A DNA stretch of 64,000 bases from Planctomycetaceae bacterium (lineage in GTDB: Bacteria > Planctomycetota > Planctomycetia > Pirellulales > Lacipirellulaceae): contig PABB01000007.1 of the NCBI GenBank assembly GCA_002702655.1, positions 1 to 64,000 on the forward strand, given 5' to 3'. Positions 57,330 through 64,000 of this stretch are shown piece by piece. The notes under the pieces are model-generated. The model saw only the letters and a list, made by a program, of their open reading frames with translations. It made no database searches and had not been told where the DNA came from. The first letter of the stretch is position 1, and each line of letters opens with the position of its first letter. The position numbers were made by a program, and so were the translations under genes.

Positions 57330-60044
57330 ATGCCGAAAATGACCGTCGCCTCATGGCTGGCGGCGGCGCTGTGGCTGGCGTGCGGATCCGCGACGCGCGG
57401 CGATAGTCCGCGCGTGCGCATCCCGCTGCCCGACGGCTGGCGGTTCACCCGCGACGACCCAGCAGGCATCGACTCGCGCGAGTTGCTGTACGATGTCCGA
57501 CCTGTCGACGAGCAGGAAGACGAGACGCAGCGGCGAGCCGAGGACACGGCCGACGCCCGCCGAGTCGGCCCAGCGGAGCACCGGGTGCTGAAGCCCTGGA
57601 TTCTGCCGACGGGCAACCGTTTCCGAAAGGACGCGAACGACCGGGCGGTCCGTCCTCCCGGCGACCCGGGCTCGGAGTTGCCGTATGTCCAGGCGGACTT
57701 CGACGACAGCGGCTGGGCGGCCGTGACCGTGCCGCACGATTGGGCGATTGCCGGACCGTTCAACGCCGACGGCGTCGGCGGGGGGATGGGGCGACTGCCG
57801 AGCCCCGGCATTGGTTGGTACCGCCGCAAGTTGGACATTCCCGCGGACGATGCCGGCAAGTCGATCTTCTTGGACATCGACGGGGCGATGTCTTACGCCG
57901 CTGTGTGGGTCAACGGCCATTTGGTCGGCGGCTGGCCTTACGGCTACGCCTCGTGGCGACTTGATCTCACGCCCTACGTCGTGCCAGGCGAGACGAATCA
58001 GTTGGCCATTCGGCTCGACAATCCGCGCGACTTCTCGCGGTGGTATCCGGGCGCCGGTTTGTACCGGGACGTGTGGCTGGTGAAGACGGCGCCAGTCCAT
58101 GTCGCGCAGTGGGGCACGACGGTGACGACGCCGGAGCCGACCGCTGAGCAGGCGACGATCAACGTGCAAGTGGCCGTCGACAACGATAGCCGTGAAGCCG
58201 TCGATGTCGTCGTGACGACGATAATCGTTGAGGTCGACGACAGCGGGCAGACGGGCGAAACGTCGATCGCGGCCGCCAAATCGGCGCCACTGCAAATCCC
58301 CGCTGGCGACAGTAGAAACGTTCAGTCGTCCGCGGTCATCGCCAAACCGCGGCTCTGGGGGCCTCCGCCGCAGCAGCAGCCGCACCGCTACGTGGCGATC
58401 ACCGAAGTCTCGCAAGGGCGGGACATCGTCGACCGCTACGAAACGACCTTCGGCATTCGCGACGTCGCGTTCCGCCCCGATGGAGTCTACGTCAACGGCC
58501 AGCGAATCCAGATTCGCGGCGTCAACCAGCATCATGACCTGGGCGCATTGGGCGCCGCGTTCAACGAGCGCGCTGCCGAGCGCCAGCTCCTGTTGTTGCG
58601 GGAAATGGGCTGCAACGCGATCCGCACGGCCCACAATCCGCCTGCGCCGCAATTGCTCGAACTGACCGACCGCCTGGGTCTCTTGGTTGTGGATGAGATC
58701 TTCGACGTCTGGGTTCGTCGCAAGACGCCGTTCGACTTTCACCTGGTGTTTCCAGACTGGCACGAGGCCGATCTCCGCGCGTTCATCGCCCGCGACCGCA
58801 ACCATCCTTCAGTGATCCTGTGGAGCGTGGGCAACGAAGTCGGCGAGCAATACACAGGGCCAACCGGCGCGGAAATCGCCAAGCGTCTGATCGAAATCGC
58901 CCACAACGCCGACCCCACGCGTCTGGCCACGGCGTCGATGAATTTCGCCAAACCGGACTCGGCGTTCGCCGCGACCGCCGACGTGATTTGCCTGAACTAC
59001 CAAGGCGAGGGCATCCGCGACACGCCGGAGTTCGAGAACTCGCGCGGCATCCGCACCCCGCCGCTGTACGATGCGTTCCGAAAGCAGTTCCCGCAGCGCA
59101 CGATCCTCAGCAGCGAGAGCGCCGCGGCCGTCAGCAGTCGCGGGGCCTACCTCTTTCCCGTCGCCAGCGCCATCAGCAATCCGGTGCGCGAAGGCCGCGG
59201 CGGCAACGGATCGCTGCAGCAGGTCAGCGCGTACGAACTGTACACGGCCGACTTCGGTTCCAGTGCCGACAAAGTCTTCGCCGCGCTGGACGGACATCCA
59301 TTCGTCGGCGGCGAGTTCGTCTGGTCGGGTTGGGATTATCTCGGCGAACCCACGCCCTACTACGGAGCGCGCAGTTCCTATTTTGGAATCATCGACCTCG
59401 CCGGTTTTCCCAAGGACCGCTTTTACCTGTATCAATCGCATTGGCGCCCCGAGCTGCCGCTGGCCCACATTCTGCCGCATTGGACATGGCCGGATCGCGT
59501 CGGTCAGACGACTCCCGTGCACGTGTTCACCTCTGGAGACGCAGCCGAGCTGTGGCTCAACGGCAAATCGCTTGGCAGAAAGTCGAAGGGGCCGTCGCAG
59601 TACCGATTGCGGTGGGACGACGTGGCCTACGAACCGGGCGAGTTGAAGGTGGTCGTCTACAAGAACGGGCAGCGGTGGGCGGAATCCGCCGTGCGAACCG
59701 CCGAGGCGCCGGCCGGGCTGCACTTGGCCGTGGATCGCGACGCAATCCACGCGGACGGCCGTGACCTGGCGTTTGTCAGCGTGAGCGTCACCGATCAGCA
59801 CGAAGTGGCGGCCCCTCACGCCGCCAACTCGATCCGGTTCTCGGTCGAAGGCCCCGGCGTGCTCGTCGCGACCGATAACGGCGATCCGACCGACTTCACC
59901 GCGTTCTCATCTGCGATGCGCAACGCGTTTCATGGTCGTGCGCTGGCGATTATACGTGCCGTCCCGGACCAGACGGGGACGATTCGCGTGCGCGCCGAGT
60001 CGGACGGTCTGGCCACGGCCGAGGTCCTCATCCGTAGTGAGTAG
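57330..60044 (+). CDS. GH2 family beta-galactosidase-like glycoside hydrolase
   Basis: 904 residues from the ATG at 57330, 7 bp after the GH127 stop (a GTG at 57315 is possible). Signal peptide (MTVASWLAAALWLACGSATR). GH2 domain order: jelly-roll N-domain with VTVPHDWAIAGPF and GIGWYRRKLDIP, Ig-like domain, TIM barrel with IRGVNQHHDLGALGAAFNER and IRTAHNPPAPQLLELTDRLG. The acid/base is E503 in VGNEVG and the proposed nucleophile E596 in ILSSESAA. The C-terminal DUF4982/Ig-like domains follow. GH2 covers galactosidase, glucuronidase and mannosidase activity, so the substrate is uncertain; polysaccharide side-chain removal fits the locus. Confidence 0.93.
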   Translation: MPKMTVASWLAAALWLACGSATRGDSPRVRIPLPDGWRFTRDDPAGIDSRELLYDVRPVDEQEDETQRRAEDTADARRVGPAEHRVLKPWILPTGNRFRKDANDRAVRPPGDPGSELPYVQADFDDSGWAAVTVPHDWAIAGPFNADGVGGGMGRLPSPGIGWYRRKLDIPADDAGKSIFLDIDGAMSYAAVWVNGHLVGGWPYGYASWRLDLTPYVVPGETNQLAIRLDNPRDFSRWYPGAGLYRDVWLVKTAPVHVAQWGTTVTTPEPTAEQATINVQVAVDNDSREAVDVVVTTIIVEVDDSGQTGETSIAAAKSAPLQIPAGDSRNVQSSAVIAKPRLWGPPPQQQPHRYVAITEVSQGRDIVDRYETTFGIRDVAFRPDGVYVNGQRIQIRGVNQHHDLGALGAAFNERAAERQLLLLREMGCNAIRTAHNPPAPQLLELTDRLGLLVVDEIFDVWVRRKTPFDFHLVFPDWHEADLRAFIARDRNHPSVILWSVGNEVGEQYTGPTGAEIAKRLIEIAHNADPTRLATASMNFAKPDSAFAATADVICLNYQGEGIRDTPEFENSRGIRTPPLYDAFRKQFPQRTILSSESAAAVSSRGAYLFPVASAISNPVREGRGGNGSLQQVSAYELYTADFGSSADKVFAALDGHPFVGGEFVWSGWDYLGEPTPYYGARSSYFGIIDLAGFPKDRFYLYQSHWRPELPLAHILPHWTWPDRVGQTTPVHVFTSGDAAELWLNGKSLGRKSKGPSQYRLRWDDVAYEPGELKVVVYKNGQRWAESAVRTAEAPAGLHLAVDRDAIHADGRDLAFVSVSVTDQHEVAAPHAANSIRFSVEGPGVLVATDNGDPTDFTAFSSAMRNAFHGRALAIIRAVPDQTGTIRVRAESDGLATAEVLIRSE

Positions 60045-60104
60045 CGAGTCTTAGCCGGCAAAGTCACGACACACCCACTCCCCTGCTTACCCCATCGACG
60101 AACC

Positions 60105-63083
60105 ATGAGTGTTCACGCTTGCCGTCCCCGTCGACAACGCGTTCGCCTGCGAGGGATCGCCGGGCGGTCTTGCTGCGCTGGCCGTGCGCTCGCGGCGTTT
60201 GCGGTCGCGCTCGGCTTCGCTGCATCGGCAGCGGCCATCAGTCCGCTGGGGCGATCGCCGATGATCTCGACTAACGCCGTTGCGGACAGCTTCCCTTTGG
60301 CGCGCGAGGGCAAACCGGCCGCGGTAGTTTTCAGCGGCGACGATTGGCCGGGCGTTTTGCGAGTCGCGAAACTCGTCCAAACGGATCTTGCAGAAGTCAT
60401 TGGCGCGACACCGCAACTGCAGCGCGCCGACGCGCTCGACGAGCTCCCGCCAGACGCCCCCGTCGTCCTCGTTGGCACGCTCGACCGCAGTCCATTGGTC
60501 GATGCGCTGGTGCAAGCCGGCGCCCTCGACCCGAGCGACCTGCGCGGGAAACGCGAGAAGTTCGTGATCCAACAGGTCGCAACGCCGCTGCCTGGCGTCG
60601 AACACGCTTTACTGGTCGTTGGCAGCGACAAGCGCGGGACGATCTACGGCCTGTTTGAACTGGCCGAGCAGGCGGGCGTCTCGCCCTGGCATTGGTGGGC
60701 CGACGTTCCCGTGATGCCAAAGCAGAACCTGCACGTGCTTCCCGGGCGGCACACGCGCGGGGAGCCAGCCGTCGAGTTCCGCGGCATCTTTATCAATGAC
60801 GAGGCGCCCGCGTTGGCCGGGTGGGCGCACGAAAAATTCGGCGGCTGCAACAGCCAGTTCTACGAACGGGTGTTTCAGCTCATCCTGCGTCTGCGGGGAA
60901 ACTACCTGTGGCCGGCGATGTGGGGACGCTCGCTGTTCGACGACGACCCGGCCAGTGAAAAGCTGGCCGACGAATACGGCGTCGTGCTGGGCACCTCGCA
61001 CCACGAGCCCATGATGCGGGCCCACGTCGAATGGCAGCGCTACGGCGAGGGGCCGTGGAACTATCAGAAAAATCGTGACGTGCTGCGCGAGTTCTGGACG
61101 GCCGGGATCCGTCGCCGGGGCGACTGCGAGTCGATTGTCACCGTCGGCATGCGTGGCGACGGCGACGAGCCGATGGCCGAGGAGGCCAACATTGCCTTGC
61201 TGGAGCAGATCGTCACCGACCAGCGGCAAATCATCAGCGAGGTCACCGGTCGCCCGGCGCGCGAAACGCCCCAGTGCTGGGCGCTGTACAAGGAAGTGCA
61301 GGAGTATTACGACCGCGGGATGCGCGTCCCCGACGACGTGTTGCTGCTGTTGTGCGACGACAACTGGGGCAACATCCGCAAGCTGCCAGGCCTCGACGCC
61401 CCGCCGCGCAGCGGAGGCTACGGGATCTACTACCATTTCGACTACGTCGGCGGTCCGCGCAACTACAAGTGGCTCAACACGAATCCCCTGCCCCGCATTT
61501 GGGAGCAGATGCACCTGGCGTACTCGTACGGCGCCAAGCGATTATGGGTCGTCAACGTCGGTGATATCAAGCCAATGGAGCTGCCAATCAGTTTTTTTCT
61601 GGACTACGCCTGGAACCCGGACGACTGGTCGCACGAGCAGTTGGGCGAGTACGCCATCCGCTGGGCGGCGCAGCAGTTCGGCGACATGCACGCCCGCGAG
61701 ATCGGCGACCTGCTGGCCAAGTACGCCAAGTACAACGCCCGTCGCAAACCGGAGCTGCTCGCGCCGGATACATACTCGCTGGTCAATTTCGACGAAGCGG
61801 ACCGCGTGCTCGCCGAGTGGCGAACGCTCGCCGAGCGAGCGGAACGCATTGCCGCGGATTTACCGCCCGAGTTCGCCGACGCGTATTTCCAACTGGTACT
61901 CTATCCCATCCAGGCCTGCGCGAACCTCAACGAGTTGTACGTCACGACGGCGCGGAACCGGTTGTACGCCGCGCAGGGGCGAGCGGAGACCAACTCGCTG
62001 GCCGAGCATGCCGAACAGTTGTTCGCGCGGGACGCCGCGTTGGCCGCTCAGTACAACGACGAGATGGCCGATGGCAAGTGGCGCCACATGATGGACCAGA
62101 CGCACATCGGCTACACGTCGTGGCAGGAACCGCCACGAAACGTGATGCCGCAGGTGCAGAGACTCGATGGCGCCCCGAGCGGTCCGGCGTGGGGTCTTGC
62201 CGTCGAAGGCAGTCGCCAATGGCACGGCCCCGGGGACGATACCGCCGCGCTGCCGCCGCTCAGCAAATTCGGCGCGCGCGAGCGCTGGATTGAGGTCTTC
62301 GCCCGCGGCGCGGAGTCAGTCGACTTTTCAGCGACGCCGACAGAACCGTGGTTGTCGGTTTCCCCGCCGAAGGAGTCGACCAGCGGGACCCAGCGGCTGC
62401 GCGTCTCCGTCGATTGGTCGCAAGCTCCGACGGTCGGCGGCGCGGCTGCGATCGAAGTTTGCGTCGACGGCAAAACGGCGACCGTGCAGGCGCCAATCGT
62501 GCCCTCCCCTACCCTGCCCGCCGGGTTCGACGGCTACGTGGAAGCCAACGGCTACATTTCGATACCAGCGGCTGAGGCGACCAGCATGCAACCTGGCGCC
62601 AATGCTCACTGGACAGTGCTGGACGATTTGGGCCGCACCGGCTCGGCGGTCACCCCGCTGCCGGCGAACGTCCCGCAACAGCAACCGGGCGCGGGGGCCC
62701 CGTGCCTGGAGTATCGCCTTCTGTTGACCAACCCAGGCCCCGTCGACGTGCAGGTCTTCGCGTCGCCGACGCAGGATTTCACGTTCACCGACGGGCTGGA
62801 GTTGGCCATCGCCTTCGACGATCATCCGCCGCACAGGCTCAACCTGCAAACCGACCCGACGGCGTCCGACTGGAATCGGTCGGTGGCCGAGAACATCAAC
62901 AGGCTCACCACCCAACTCGATCCGGGCGCCGCGGGGCCGCATGTCCTGAAGATCTGGATGGTCGACCCCGGCGTCGTGCTACAGAAAATTGTCGTCGCCC
63001 GCGACAAGCTGCCCGCCAGCTACCTCGGCCCGCCGCCGAGTTCCGTTCAATTAACTCCTCAAGCCGATAGAGCTAAGCGATGA
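60105..63083 (+). CDS. GH115 xylan alpha-glucuronidase
   Basis: 992 residues, typical of GH115. A signal-like hydrophobic segment (GRALAAFAVALGFAASAAAI) is followed by an N-terminal GH20-like domain, DKRGTIYGLFELAEQAGVSP (~168-187) and WHWWADVPVMPKQNL. The barrel has FRGIFINDEAPALAGWAHEK, GNYLWPAMWGRSLFDDDP, TSHHEPMMRAHVEWQRYGEG, DDNWGNIRKLP and LWVVNVGDIKPMELPISFFL. GH115 removes (4-O-methyl)-glucuronic acid from glucuronoxylan. The C-terminal ~240 residues form Ig-like and carbohydrate-binding-like domains. It lies 60 bp after the GH2 gene and 15 bp before the broken GH10, so all are one operon. Confidence 0.93.
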   Translation: MSVHACRPRRQRVRLRGIAGRSCCAGRALAAFAVALGFAASAAAISPLGRSPMISTNAVADSFPLAREGKPAAVVFSGDDWPGVLRVAKLVQTDLAEVIGATPQLQRADALDELPPDAPVVLVGTLDRSPLVDALVQAGALDPSDLRGKREKFVIQQVATPLPGVEHALLVVGSDKRGTIYGLFELAEQAGVSPWHWWADVPVMPKQNLHVLPGRHTRGEPAVEFRGIFINDEAPALAGWAHEKFGGCNSQFYERVFQLILRLRGNYLWPAMWGRSLFDDDPASEKLADEYGVVLGTSHHEPMMRAHVEWQRYGEGPWNYQKNRDVLREFWTAGIRRRGDCESIVTVGMRGDGDEPMAEEANIALLEQIVTDQRQIISEVTGRPARETPQCWALYKEVQEYYDRGMRVPDDVLLLLCDDNWGNIRKLPGLDAPPRSGGYGIYYHFDYVGGPRNYKWLNTNPLPRIWEQMHLAYSYGAKRLWVVNVGDIKPMELPISFFLDYAWNPDDWSHEQLGEYAIRWAAQQFGDMHAREIGDLLAKYAKYNARRKPELLAPDTYSLVNFDEADRVLAEWRTLAERAERIAADLPPEFADAYFQLVLYPIQACANLNELYVTTARNRLYAAQGRAETNSLAEHAEQLFARDAALAAQYNDEMADGKWRHMMDQTHIGYTSWQEPPRNVMPQVQRLDGAPSGPAWGLAVEGSRQWHGPGDDTAALPPLSKFGARERWIEVFARGAESVDFSATPTEPWLSVSPPKESTSGTQRLRVSVDWSQAPTVGGAAAIEVCVDGKTATVQAPIVPSPTLPAGFDGYVEANGYISIPAAEATSMQPGANAHWTVLDDLGRTGSAVTPLPANVPQQQPGAGAPCLEYRLLLTNPGPVDVQVFASPTQDFTFTDGLELAIAFDDHPPHRLNLQTDPTASDWNRSVAENINRLTTQLDPGAAGPHVLKIWMVDPGVVLQKIVVARDKLPASYLGPPPSSVQLTPQADRAKR

Positions 63084-63097
63084 CCGCACTGAACTGA

Positions 63098-64000
63098 CCT
63101 TGCCTGGGACCGTTCTGGCTCGCCGTTTTGGTCGCCCGGGGCAGCGCGGGTAAAGCGGTCCTGCTGCAGCATTTCAAATCCGTCTCGCAGGAAAGCGATC
63201 TCAAGTGGGCGTTGATCCACCCCCGCTAGGGCAGCGACGGCTTCGACTGGAGCGCGGCAGACGTCTTTGTCGATTTCAGCATGCGTCATCACATGGACGT
63301 CGTGGGGCACACGCTCGTGTGGCATAACCAGACGCCCAATTGGGTGTTCAGCGGATCGATCTCCCCGCCGGAGCAGGAGGACGCGCCTGGCAACCGATTC
63401 CGGCGTCGGTTTTGAGTATCAAGGACCTCGTGCGTCGCGCGACGAGTTGCCCGCGCGGATGCGGGACCACATTCATGCGGTCGTCGGGCGCTCCATGGGC
63501 ACGATCCAGGCCTGGGACGTGGTCAATGAAGCGATTTCCGATGGCGGAGAGGAATTGCACCGCAATTCGCTGTGGTGGCAAATCATCGGCGACCACTTCA
63601 TCGCCAAGGCGTTCGAGTATGCCCACGAGGCGGACCCCGATGCGCTATTGCGTTACAACGACTACGGCCTGGAAAACCCCGCCAAGCGGGCGAAAATCGT
63701 CAAACTGATCAGGTCGCTGCAGGAGCAGGACGTGCCAGTCATGGCCATCGGCACGCAAGCCCACATCAGCGCCACGTCCCCCAGTTACGAGGAGATGGAC
63801 CGCTCAATCACGGAGATGGCGGCGTTGGGACTGCCGATTCACATGACCGAGTTGGACGTCAACACGGCCGAGGGCGGCCAGCAGAGCGGCTCAGCAGAAC
63901 TGTCTGACGACGTGGCCAGCGGCGACCGGATTGACGCCGCCATGCAACGGCAAGCAGAGCAATACGCCAACGTGTTCAGGTGTTTCGCAAGCACAAAGAT
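63098..64000 (+). pseudogene. Broken GH10 xylanase gene, 3' end outside the window
   Basis: GH10 similarity is clear but spread over two frames. In one frame (2 modulo 3) LLQHFKSVSQESDLKWALIH ends in an in-frame TAG at 63227-63229, continues with HHMDVVGHTLVWHNQTPNWV, and stops at a TGA at 63413-63415. In a second frame (0 modulo 3), from about 63390, are ARMRDHIHAVVG, AWDVVNEAISDGG (acid/base), IAKAFEYAHEADPDALLRYN and the nucleophile region HMTELDVNTAEGG, open to the window end. The start lacks a signal peptide and normal N-terminus. Frameshift plus stop make it a likely pseudogene; sequencing error could mimic one of these changes but less likely both. Confidence 0.82.

Noticed and set aside
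57351-58805. Reverse open frame of 484 codons
   Set aside because: Antisense to the GH2 gene, with Arg/Val/Asp-rich low-information sequence.

Overview
The window looks like a chromosomal segment of a planctomycete, probably Pirellulales. It is GC-rich, and it carries several protein types that are typical of or enriched in that phylum. These are a DUF1559-type pseudopilin-like protein, PEP-CTERM and dockerin-like secreted proteins, a DUF1552/DUF1592 pair with haem c motifs, an ECF sigma factor followed by a membrane Ser/Thr kinase, an NF038122-type metalloprotease, and giant TPR and TPR-CHAT proteins. This is inferred from family content alone. I see no rRNA, tRNA, CRISPR array, transposase, integron or phage gene.

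Layout. (1) 1-9.8 kb is mostly housekeeping: a YdjM-like membrane protein cut by the window edge, a CvpA-like protein, two unknowns, accA, a Ser/Thr kinase with an altered DFG motif, truA, asd, and two tandem RimK-associated retropepsin-like protease genes. (2) 9.8-13.4 kb holds two paralogous PEP-CTERM proteins, a DUF1559 protein and a Cys/His-rich small protein. (3) 13.8-20.3 kb is an envelope operon: a promoter, two TPR proteins, one ExbB/TolQ and two ExbD/TolR. (4) 20.4-29.6 kb holds xerD-like recombinase, plsC-like acyltransferase, holA, a probable lipoprotein and a 1303-residue TPR-CHAT caspase-like protein. (5) 29.8-34.5 kb is a four-gene set that fits the complete trans-4-hydroxy-L-proline to 2-oxoglutarate pathway. 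(6) 34.7-41.5 kb holds a broken GH10 xylanase gene, a metalloprotease, the DUF1552 and DUF1592 pair, and an ECF sigma factor. (7) 41.9-50.9 kb holds a membrane Ser/Thr kinase, two polytopic membrane proteins, and a large secreted protein gene split by a single in-frame TGA. (8) 51-64 kb is an SGNH hydrolase followed by a hemicellulose locus: uxuA, a GH127-esterase fusion, a GH2, a GH115 alpha-glucuronidase, and a second broken GH10 xylanase running off the end.

How genes work together. The last block reads as a glucurono(arabino)xylan side-chain removal locus. GH115 would release (4-O-methyl)glucuronate, UxuA would dehydrate mannonate in the glucuronate pathway, and the GH127-esterase fusion and GH2 would strip other side groups. 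Both backbone-cutting GH10 genes appear inactivated. The 4-hydroxyproline cluster suggests use of collagen-like or plant hydroxyproline-rich material.

The non-coding sequence also has a pattern. Many short spacers carry a pair of inverted arms, each arm built from a short repeated word that differs from spacer to spacer. In addition, a 31-bp palindromic element occurs three times in 1.8 kb, and one copy overlaps the accA stop codon.
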